5,142 bases of DNA from JBLMZH01 sp050258715 (GTDB lineage Bacteria > Patescibacteriota > Doudnabacteria > UBA920 > O2-02-FULL-48-8), in NCBI GenBank assembly GCA_050258715.1, contig JBLMZH010000028.1, positions 1 through 5,142 on the forward strand. The letters are read 5' to 3'. Numbering within the stretch: position 1 is the first letter of the stretch; every line of letters begins with the position of its first letter. The position numbers and the translations under genes were made by a program. Below the pieces are notes generated by a model, which worked only from the letters and a program-made list of their open reading frames with translations, did not search any database and was not told where the DNA came from. Of the stretch, positions 1 through 5,142 are shown in pieces.

Positions 1-2
1 TG

Positions 3-836
3 GTCAGCCAATTAAGCTTTAATTTGGTTAACCTCGGCAGCTTCGGGAATCTCAGGCTTCAATCAATGAATCTGGCCGAGCCGGGCGACGACGGCTATAA
101 CATTTACGTCAACGCCGACGAGTCCAGCGTCAGCATCAACGGCGCATGGCCCAAGCTTATGTATGATTGCAGCGCGAATATCGCTTGTCCCGGTTCTCAG
201 CCGGTTAAGATCGAAAACATTCCCAGCGACGAAGAGGTGATTTCGATCGCCAATTCCTTCCTTTCGGACCATGGCATTTCCAAGGATTTGTACGGCGAGC
301 CGGTTGTCCAGAATGACTGGCGGATAATGTATGACAGGAATCCTGCCGGCGCCTACGTCCCGGAAACGATCACTGTCGTTTATCCGCTGCAGATCCAGGA
401 CCAGACCCTTTATGACGAAGGCGGAAACAAATCCGGACTTAACGTCAGCATCAACGTCCGGAACAAAAAGGTTATTTCGGTCTATGACTTGGCCGTGCCC
501 AACTTCCAATCATCGCAGTATGATGCGGAAACGGACTCAGCCAAACTCCTCAAGATCGCGGAAAAGGGCGGAATGTACGGTTATGTCCAGCCGAACGCCA
601 AAAAGTTCGTGGACATTGAACTGGGCACTCCCAAAATCGAATTGGTCAGAATGTGGAACTATAAGAACAACCAGTCAGAAGAGCTTTTGATCCCGAGCTT
701 GATTTTCCCGATCACAAAGCTTCCTGATTCTGATCCTTACTTCTACCGCAATTCGGTGACCGTTCCTTTGATCAAAGAAATTTTGGACAAGGACAACGGC
801 AATCCGATCATCACTCCGATGATGGAAAAACAATAA
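3..836 (+). CDS. 3' part of a gene for a probable extracytoplasmic protein of unknown function
   Basis: The reading frame is open from the left edge (first full codon at 3) to TAA at 834-836, giving 277 visible residues, so the true start lies upstream. TTG (24) and ATG (66) are in frame but are unlikely starts, because coding continues before them. The visible part is soluble and beta-strand-like, with no membrane segment. It has two closely spaced cysteines (visible residues 56 and 62, possible disulfide) and stretches such as YVPETITVVYPL, YDEGG and ELGTPKIELVRMWNY. I associate these with conserved hypothetical proteins of Patescibacteria that are usually anchored by an N-terminal membrane helix or signal; that part would be outside the window. 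Function is unknown. No catalytic motif is visible. It is probably the last gene of its transcript, since a strong terminator begins 13 bases after the stop. The reading frame is secure; the cellular location is inferred. Confidence 0.85.
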   Translation, partial: VSQLSFNLVNLGSFGNLRLQSMNLAEPGDDGYNIYVNADESSVSINGAWPKLMYDCSANIACPGSQPVKIENIPSDEEVISIANSFLSDHGISKDLYGEPVVQNDWRIMYDRNPAGAYVPETITVVYPLQIQDQTLYDEGGNKSGLNVSINVRNKKVISVYDLAVPNFQSSQYDAETDSAKLLKIAEKGGMYGYVQPNAKKFVDIELGTPKIELVRMWNYKNNQSEELLIPSLIFPITKLPDSDPYFYRNSVTVPLIKEILDKDNGNPIITPMMEKQ

Positions 837-849
837 AAAAACGAAATAA

Positions 850-885
850 AAAATACTCCGCTATCATGGCGGAGTATTTTGTTTT
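850..885 (+). terminator. Intrinsic terminator of the left-hand gene
   Basis: There is a perfect 12-bp stem (850-861 with 869-880; AAAATACTCCGC pairing with GCGGAGTATTTT) and a 7-base loop, followed by TTTTGTTTT. It begins 13 bases after the TAA at 834-836. On the minus strand the stem is also followed by a T-rich run (complement of 837-849), so it could stop read-through from the opposing operon as well. Confidence 0.9.
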
Positions 886-922
886 AAACATCCGGCAGAA
901 ATTAATAAATTAATTCAGGCCT

Positions 923-950
923 ATTCTCTTATTTGCGCGGATAAGAGAAT
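923..950. repeat. Perfect 10-bp inverted repeat between two terminators
   Basis: The arms are ATTCTCTTAT (923-932) and ATAAGAGAAT (941-950), separated by the 8-base spacer TTGCGCGG. A T-G wobble (922/951) could extend the stem by one pair. Neither side has a T tract, so it is not a canonical intrinsic terminator. It lies beyond the terminator of each converging gene and so would be transcribed only by read-through. The role is unknown; it may be a decayed terminator, a transcript-end stabiliser or a protein-binding site. Confidence 0.6.
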
Positions 951-960
951 GTTAAATCAA

Positions 961-990
961 TTAAAAAAGCCCCGAGTATTTCGGGGCTTT
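961..990 (-). terminator. Intrinsic terminator of the minus-strand glycosyltransferase operon
   Basis: A perfect 10-bp GC-rich stem (966-975 AAAGCCCCGA with 981-990 TCGGGGCTTT) encloses a 5-base loop. Read on the minus strand it starts 4 bases after the TAA of the upstream gene (995-997) and runs into a T tract (six A's at 963-968 on the plus strand). The plus-strand side is also followed by an A/T-rich run (AATTTTATTT), so termination may work in both directions. Confidence 0.9.
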
Positions 991-994
991 AATT

Positions 995-2539
995 TTATTT
1001 GACGTGGTATTCGGTAACGAAGATGCTGCCCTTAAACCCTGGCGTATCAGGAGCTTCCCATTCTCCGACCTGGCTCCAATTGCCTGGAATGTTGGGTTTC
1101 GATCCGCCGAAGCCCGTGGTCCAAACCACCCAGGCGTTGGAGTTTTTGTTGACTGCATTCTGCGGGACCAGGCCGCCGTTGGTGGTCGGCTGAAGATCTT
1201 CCTCAGACAATATGGCGGTCCCGGAAAAGTGGGGGATTTGGCTTAAGGGAATATCCGATAGGAGCAGCGGCCATTTTGGATCCTGATTTTTGTTCCAAGT
1301 ATGGTTGTAGCCGTTGTAGTAGTATTGGAAGGTAAAATAAACAAAACTCGAGGCCACAAAAATTTTGTCGTTCGGCTGAGATTGTTCGTTGACAATGCTC
1401 GCGGCCTTGGCCATTCCCGGCTTGTTGTTTATTTCACGGTTGGTGAACAGGTTTTTTACATCCAAATCCCGCCAGTTTTTGTAAAAGGCAACGACTGTAA
1501 TTATTACAAAAACGGAGACCAAAACGGACTTCATCGAGTACCTGGGAATTTGGAGAAGCGCGAGGGCGATTAGGATTGCAAAGAACAGCGAAGCAAAAAC
1601 AAAATAGCGGTCCTGGTAGATCGAGGTCGTGTAAGACATGACCAGCGCGGCCGCGAATGGCACGAAGACGCTTAAAAAGACCAGCCACTTGCCGCTGCCT
1701 CTAACCTTGGCAATAAAATATCCGATAATCATGAGTGCGATAACGGAGGTGATGGCCAGCACGGTATGGTTCGTGCCTTGCCCGCCAAAGGTCATTTTCC
1801 AGATCGTTCCAGGCACGGCCCACTGGTCCGGCTTCCCGATCCAATAACCCGAAGCCACTCTGGTCCGCTGTTCGAAGAATGACGGAAGCCAGGGGACGTA
1901 AAGCAATCCGGCTAAAATGTAAGAGCCCGCACCCATCAAAAATTCTCTGGCTTTAAGGAAACTGAATTTGTATTTGGCTAAAACATAGAAGAACCAGAAA
2001 ATTCCCTGGGCGGCCAAAGAAAACAGCAGGAAATAGTGGGTATAGGCGCAGGCGGCCACCGTGATGGCGTAGGCCAGCCATAGGCTGAATTTTGGCTTTT
2101 CAAGCGCTTTTAGAAGAAGATATGACGAAAATAAGACCAGGAAAGTGCCCAAAGTGTACATTCGGGCTTCCAGCGAATATTGAATTTGAAACGGGTTGAT
2201 CGCCAAAAACAAGGCTGCGACCAAAGCCCAATTTTCGTTCTTAAAAGCCTGTTTGACCAAAAGGTATCCGGCCCAGACCGTCAAAAGTCCCAAGAGAATG
2301 GAAAAGCCGCGCAGCGACAAAAGGCTGTGCCCGAAAACGTAACTCCACACCCGAAGTACCAAATAGTAGAGCGGCGGGTGGACGTCGAGAATGATGCGGT
2401 GCATCATTTCCCCCCAGCCGTACTTTGCGATATAGAGAGCGGAAAACGCTTCGTCGTGCCAAAGCGCCACAGCCGTGTTGTTGTAAAAACGGAAGTAGGC
2501 GGCGACGGCCAGGATAAGTCCTAAGAATATTTTATTCAT
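995..2539 (-). CDS. GT39-like (PMT/ArnT-type) membrane glycosyltransferase, second gene of operon
   Basis: This encodes a 514-residue polytopic protein of the GT-C superfamily. Such enzymes transfer a sugar from a polyprenyl-phosphate carrier to a protein, lipid or glycan on the outer face of the cytoplasmic membrane. Family hallmarks are visible. The first extracytoplasmic loop carries the acidic pair D29-E30 (LWHDEAF). It is followed by HPPLYY at 54-59, characteristic of GT39/PMT_2 proteins, and SLEARMY at 122-128. An IYQDRY segment at 307-312 resembles the conserved RY region of related enzymes. About 12 hydrophobic helices span residues 3-353, followed by a roughly 160-residue soluble, aromatic-rich C-terminal domain that is probably extracytoplasmic. 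The ATG at 2539 overlaps the TGA of the preceding gene (ATGA, 4 bases). No clear Shine-Dalgarno precedes it, so translational coupling is likely. The length is normal for the family. Donor and acceptor cannot be deduced. Confidence 0.9.
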   Translation of the reverse strand: MNKIFLGLILAVAAYFRFYNNTAVALWHDEAFSALYIAKYGWGEMMHRIILDVHPPLYYLVLRVWSYVFGHSLLSLRGFSILLGLLTVWAGYLLVKQAFKNENWALVAALFLAINPFQIQYSLEARMYTLGTFLVLFSSYLLLKALEKPKFSLWLAYAITVAACAYTHYFLLFSLAAQGIFWFFYVLAKYKFSFLKAREFLMGAGSYILAGLLYVPWLPSFFEQRTRVASGYWIGKPDQWAVPGTIWKMTFGGQGTNHTVLAITSVIALMIIGYFIAKVRGSGKWLVFLSVFVPFAAALVMSYTTSIYQDRYFVFASLFFAILIALALLQIPRYSMKSVLVSVFVIITVVAFYKNWRDLDVKNLFTNREINNKPGMAKAASIVNEQSQPNDKIFVASSFVYFTFQYYYNGYNHTWNKNQDPKWPLLLSDIPLSQIPHFSGTAILSEEDLQPTTNGGLVPQNAVNKNSNAWVVWTTGFGGSKPNIPGNWSQVGEWEAPDTPGFKGSIFVTEYHVK

Positions 2540-4116
2540 GGTTTTTCGTAAACGATCATAATTGTTTGCCCGAAGCGGTTCTTTTCCCGGTCGACCTCTT
2601 TGACAGCGGGAAAGGTTTGTTTATATTTTTCCGCGTCAGGCAAAGTGCTTTGGGTGAAGATGATCTGATCACCTTTGGTTAATGGCGTTTTGTAGCTGTT
2701 TTCAGGGACAAGAAGAATGTAAGGCTGGCTGGTCGGCGTGGTCAGGTAGTCCACGGTTTGAACGGAAAAGGCGTCCAAGGACAGATAAGTCTTGTCCTTT
2801 GAATTGCGTTCGTTGATGTATGCGCTGACTTCGGTCAGATCGGAGCGGAAGGAATAATAGTAGTCCGGCGAATTTGCCGCTACGTAAAAATACAGATAAA
2901 AATTGTAGACGAATATTCCGCCGATAAAAACCGAGGCGATGAGAAGCGCCATAGATTTTACCGGCAGCCAGATTTTAAGCCTGACCCAAAGCCAGTTGAC
3001 CATATAGGCGCTCAAGATGAATATGGCCGGAATGGTTCCTATAAGCCTTAGTCCGTGGGGAATACCTTCTGCGGTCGTAACCTCCGGCACGAGCATAAAC
3101 AAAAACCAAAAGACGAGGACTGATTTGATGACGGTTGAGCGTTGAAGGTTTTTTTGCCAAACCTGCTTGAGCATGATCAAGAACTGCCAAATGAATCCCA
3201 GAACCGCCACGGCAAAAAACGGACTTAAGAAGGGGGACAGGAATGGATAGGACGAAACGTTGTGGCGCCAGTTCAGATCGCCCTCGGTAAAGTAGCTGAG
3301 CACGGTTTTTTTAACCACTGTTACGAACGTGCCGACAACGTCGCCGTTGTTTAAAGCCGGCGAAAAGATTGAGACTTGGCCCGCCCGGCCGACGAAGCTT
3401 CCCGGGTGGCTGACAAAGAAATAATATCCGATCCAGGAAAAAGCCAGGATAAAAGCAAGAATAAAATAAATCACGGGTTTTTTGTAAGTCTCGTAGACCC
3501 AGCGGAGCTGGCTTCTGAAAGCAAATAAAAGCAATACTGCGAACCCGAAGAACAGCGGCAGCATCATGCGGAAAGAAATGTAGGTGTAAAAACCAAGGCC
3601 GAAGAACAAGCCGCTCAAAACTGCGTACAAGGATTTTTTTCTGGGATCCGTTTCGTCAAAAATTTTGATTGCAAACAGCAGCGTTAAGGTCGAGAACAGC
3701 GGCAGGGTGTTGGCGCGAAATGCAGTTCTTGTCATGGTCACGGCATAGGACGAAACGGCCATAAAAAAAGCCGAGAGCATGGCAACTCTGCGGCCGAACA
3801 TCTGCCGGGCCAAAAAATAGCCGGCGATCAGCGCGCCAAGCCCGAAGCTGGCGGATACTAAATGATTGGCCCACGGGTGATAGCCGAAGATGGAGATAGC
3901 AGCGGCCAAAAAGTACATGAACAATCCTTCCCGGCCGTTGCCGCGCTCATAGAACGGCTGAAAATCGCCGTGGGTGACGGACCGTCCATCCATCCCGTAA
4001 GCGGCTTCGTCCGGGAACAGCCCGGCTGGCAAATGGCCGATGCCGACGTAGCGGAAGCCGACCCCGATAAGGATTATTAGAAGCAAAACCCAATTCTGTT
4101 TGACCCAATTCTTCAT
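2536..4116 (-). CDS. GT39-like membrane glycosyltransferase, first gene of operon
   Basis: This encodes a 526-residue polytopic protein with a GT-C/GT39-like plan. One helix (about 9-24) precedes an outer loop with the acidic pair D36-E37 (LFPDEAAYG), the expected catalytic or metal-binding position. About 11 further hydrophobic helices run to residue 409, and a soluble C-terminal domain occupies about 410-526. Instead of the HPPLYY motif of its neighbour it has GREGLFMY at 61-68. It also carries RTAFRAN at 130-136 and PHGLRLIGTIPA at 353-364, which resemble segments I recall from a divergent branch of bacterial GT39-like proteins. It probably uses a polyprenyl-phosphate sugar on the outer membrane face; the substrate is unknown. 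The ATG at 4116 is chosen because AGGA stands five bases before it. An in-frame TTG at 4134 would add six residues but has no ribosome site. Its TGA overlaps the ATG of the next gene by 4 bases. Confidence 0.87.
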   Translation of the reverse strand: MKNWVKQNWVLLLIILIGVGFRYVGIGHLPAGLFPDEAAYGMDGRSVTHGDFQPFYERGNGREGLFMYFLAAAISIFGYHPWANHLVSASFGLGALIAGYFLARQMFGRRVAMLSAFFMAVSSYAVTMTRTAFRANTLPLFSTLTLLFAIKIFDETDPRKKSLYAVLSGLFFGLGFYTYISFRMMLPLFFGFAVLLLFAFRSQLRWVYETYKKPVIYFILAFILAFSWIGYYFFVSHPGSFVGRAGQVSIFSPALNNGDVVGTFVTVVKKTVLSYFTEGDLNWRHNVSSYPFLSPFLSPFFAVAVLGFIWQFLIMLKQVWQKNLQRSTVIKSVLVFWFLFMLVPEVTTAEGIPHGLRLIGTIPAIFILSAYMVNWLWVRLKIWLPVKSMALLIASVFIGGIFVYNFYLYFYVAANSPDYYYSFRSDLTEVSAYINERNSKDKTYLSLDAFSVQTVDYLTTPTSQPYILLVPENSYKTPLTKGDQIIFTQSTLPDAEKYKQTFPAVKEVDREKNRFGQTIMIVYEKP

Positions 4117-4121
4117 ATGGT

Positions 4122-4125
4122 TCCT
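4122..4125 (-). promoter_or_regulatory. Ribosome binding site deciding the start at 4116
   Basis: The minus strand reads TTAGGAACCATATG. AGGA lies five bases upstream of ATG at 4116, a normal Shine-Dalgarno position. This favours the ATG over the TTG 18 bases further upstream. Confidence 0.6.
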
Positions 4126-4132
4126 AAGTGCC

Positions 4133-4181
4133 AAAACATTGCCAAAAGTCGCTTAAATCGCTATAATTTTGGTAATGTTTT
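4133..4181. repeat. 15-bp inverted repeat bracketing the divergent promoters (candidate operator)
   Basis: The left arm AAAACATTGCCAAAA (4133-4147) is the reverse complement of the right arm TTTTGGTAATGTTTT (4167-4181) at 14 of 15 positions, with a 19-base spacer. The left arm covers the plus-strand -35 box. The right arm covers the expected plus-strand start point and the start codon, and lies within the spacer of the candidate minus-strand promoter. Arm centres are 34 bp apart. The left arm also takes part in a direct repeat TGCCAAAA at 4129-4136 and 4140-4147 (11-bp period). A protein bound at either arm should affect both promoters; no cognate regulator is in the window. Confidence 0.5.
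4139..4167 (+). promoter_or_regulatory. Sigma70-type promoter of the small membrane protein and GT2 genes
   Basis: TTGCCA (4139-4144, five of six consensus bases) is separated by exactly 17 bases from a perfect TATAAT (4162-4167). The expected start of transcription, about seven bases after the -10 box, is 4173-4176, directly at the ATG of the downstream gene (4175). The messenger would therefore have essentially no leader. Confidence 0.75.
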
Positions 4182-4188
4182 CTGCTAA
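4160..4188 (-). promoter_or_regulatory. Candidate weak promoter of the minus-strand operon
   Basis: On the minus strand, TTAGCA (4188-4183) and TATAGC (4165-4160) each match the sigma70 consensus at four of six bases and are separated by exactly 17 bases. Initiation near 4153 would give a leader of about 37 bases before ATG 4116. The -10 box lies face to face on that of the divergent promoter (shared bases 4162-4165), so the two could not be occupied at once. The match is modest in AT-rich DNA. Confidence 0.35.
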
Positions 4189-4555
4189 ATTAAATGAGGT
4201 GTTATCCTCAAAAAAGTCTTTTATTTCTGACCGGCTCAATTTGTCCGGTTTGTTAGTTTCTTTGGGCATAAACATTATACATTGGTCCTTTCTGTTGTTC
4301 AAGATTAAGGGCGGAGACTTTTCCCTGCTGCTTCGATACAACGTTATTACCGGTCCGTCAATGGTGGAGCAGGCGCGTTATCTGTATCTCATTCCCGCCA
4401 CCGCTTTGATTTTTTTGGCCTTTAACGTTTTGATCGGATATTTGTTTTACCGCAGGGAGCGGCTGCCCGCATATTTTTTGTCCTACTCAAACATTCCCGT
4501 GCAACTGATTTTTTTCGTCGCAACAATTGTCTTAGTCGTCATCAATGAGCAATAA
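4175..4555 (+). CDS. Small multi-pass membrane protein of unknown function
   Basis: This encodes 126 residues. A polar, basic N-terminus (about 1-22) is followed by three strong hydrophobic segments at about 23-43, 69-91 and 102-123. Between the first two lies a loop with RYNVITGP (54-61). A basic YRRER patch follows the second helix (92-96) and probably faces the cytoplasm. I recall similar short proteins next to glycosyltransferases in Patescibacteria, but no function is established that I know of. The RYNVITGP loop faintly recalls the HYN-type motif of DUF1648/SdpI-like membrane proteins, which is weak. ATG 4175 is chosen because the promoter predicts transcription starting at that codon. 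A TTG at 4169 sits too close to the -10 box to be in the messenger, and no Shine-Dalgarno is present. Its 3' end overlaps the next gene by 11 bases, so the two are surely co-transcribed and may act together. Confidence 0.8.
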   Translation: MFSAKLNEVLSSKKSFISDRLNLSGLLVSLGINIIHWSFLLFKIKGGDFSLLLRYNVITGPSMVEQARYLYLIPATALIFLAFNVLIGYLFYRRERLPAYFLSYSNIPVQLIFFVATIVLVVINEQ

Positions 4556-5142
4556 ACCAAAGCGCGGCGCGTTGATCCGTTTCTTGGAGATTTTTCCAGG
4601 CGTTTTGACTTGGATCACGCTTTTGGGCGCCCCGATCCTGGCATATTACCAGCCGGTTTGGATCTCGGTCTACATCATTCTTTTCGACCTTTACTGGTTT
4701 TTGAAAGGCGGCAATGTCGCCATTCATTTGCTGCACTCGTATAACCGGCTTAAGGTCCACAAAAAAATCGACTGGCTGGATTGGTCGAAGCGGCTTTTCA
4801 GCCGGCAGGAATTTATCAAGCATCTGCAAGGGTTGGAGGCGTCTGCACCCAAACGGGACATTAGACGTCTCTATCACGAACATCAAGAAAGGATGCTTGG
4901 GCTTGAGGAATCTCGAAACACAGATTGGCGACGTATTTACCACCTCATTATTCTTCCAACGGTTAAGGAAGAATTTGGCGTGCTCAACTCATCGATCAAG
5001 TCATATTTTTTAAGCGATTACCCCAAGGACCGGATGATCTTCGTTTTGGCCACTGAAGAGCGGGCCGGAGAACTGGCCGAGAAGAACGGGGAGTTGCTGA
5101 CCCGCGAATATGGCGACAAATTTTTTAAATTTTTGGTGACCA
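4545..5142 (+). CDS. N-terminal part of a family 2-like membrane glycosyltransferase, runs off the right edge
   Basis: ATG at 4545-4547 opens a frame with no stop to the window end, giving 199 complete codons. Two hydrophobic helices (about 16-35 and 38-55) form an N-terminal hairpin. A charged linker (about 65-130, rich in K, R and E) follows, and then a GT2/GT-A-like nucleotide-binding start: YHLIILPTVKEEFGVLNSS at 132-150, then SDYPKDRMIFVLATEERAG at 157-175. The ILPTVKE strand-turn and the conserved spacing to the next beta strand fit processive or polyprenyl-type GT2 enzymes that use nucleotide-sugars on the cytoplasmic face. The catalytic DxD region and the base-activating Asp would lie beyond the window. 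The start overlaps the upstream gene by 11 bases (4545-4555) and lacks a clear Shine-Dalgarno, so coupled translation is likely. The frame is secure. The family call is good, but the substrate is unknown. Confidence 0.85.
   Translation, partial: MSNKPKRGALIRFLEIFPGVLTWITLLGAPILAYYQPVWISVYIILFDLYWFLKGGNVAIHLLHSYNRLKVHKKIDWLDWSKRLFSRQEFIKHLQGLEASAPKRDIRRLYHEHQERMLGLEESRNTDWRRIYHLIILPTVKEEFGVLNSSIKSYFLSDYPKDRMIFVLATEERAGELAEKNGELLTREYGDKFFKFLVT

Noticed and set aside
63..509. Minus-strand open frame of 148 codons opposite the left-hand gene
   Set aside because: Antisense shadow. The plus-strand protein has coherent composition and a terminator after its stop, while this frame has neither promoter nor ribosome site that I can see.
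900..915. AT-only palindrome AATTAAT-AA-ATTAATT
   Set aside because: A two-base loop cannot form a stable hairpin, and such palindromes are common in AT-rich intergenic DNA.
930..957. Possible dif-like Xer recombination site (ATGTTAAAT at 949-957 matches the usual XerD half-site end)
   Set aside because: The expected XerC arm is not present at the correct 6-bp spacing (only about three of eleven bases fit), so the match is probably chance in AT-rich DNA.
995..4116. Possibility that the paired GT39-like genes are a split or frameshifted single gene
   Set aside because: Each has its own complete helix set, N-terminal DE loop and C-terminal soluble domain at normal family length, and the ATGA overlap is a standard operon junction.
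4117..4134. TTG at 4134 as start of the first GT39-like gene (six extra residues)
   Set aside because: No ribosome site precedes it, and the extra codons contain the AGGA that serves the ATG at 4116.
4153..4341. Minus-strand open frame of 62 codons opposite the small membrane protein gene
   Set aside because: Low-complexity charged translation with no recognisable features, antisense to a gene with its own strong promoter and directly across the divergent control region.
4542..5013. Open frames of 133 codons (minus) and 99 codons (plus, another frame) over the right-hand end
   Set aside because: Both lie inside the GT2-like gene, whose frame carries recognisable motifs and membrane helices and overlaps the upstream gene in operon fashion.

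Overview
The window looks like chromosomal DNA from a bacterium with small, mostly membrane-directed proteins, most probably a Candidate Phyla Radiation (Patescibacteria, Parcubacteria-like) genome. This placement rests on protein style: the small membrane protein at 4175-4555, the glycosyltransferase after it, and the secreted-type protein at the left edge all resemble conserved hypotheticals I associate with that group. It is recall, not a database result. TGA is used as a stop codon (end of the gene at 2536-4116), so the TGA-glycine code of Gracilibacteria/SR1 is not in use.

Layout. (1) 3-836, plus strand: the 3' end of a gene for a probable extracytoplasmic protein of unknown function, closed by a strong intrinsic terminator (850-885). 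(2) 837-994: a convergent intergenic gap with that terminator, a second perfect hairpin lacking a T tract (923-950), and the terminator of the minus-strand operon (961-990). (3) 995-4116, minus strand: a two-gene operon of large polytopic GT-C (GT39/PMT-like) glycosyltransferases whose ORFs overlap by 4 bases (ATGA). (4) 4117-4174: a compact divergent control region with a good sigma70-type promoter for the right-hand genes, a weaker overlapping promoter for the left-hand operon, and a 15-bp inverted repeat (14 of 15 pairs) bracketing the promoter cores. (5) 4175 to the right edge, plus strand: a 126-residue membrane protein overlapping by 11 bases a family 2-like glycosyltransferase that continues past the window.

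How it fits together. Four of the five genes appear to act at the cytoplasmic membrane, and three are sugar transferases. The two GT39-like enzymes would use polyprenyl-phosphate-linked sugars on the outer face, and the GT2-like enzyme nucleotide-sugars on the inner face. A shared divergent control region makes co-regulation of a cell-surface glycosylation locus plausible, but no substrate can be read from the sequence. The most interesting non-coding signals are the apparently leaderless start at 4175 and the inverted repeat over the divergent promoters. I see no mobile element, CRISPR array, tRNA or rRNA.
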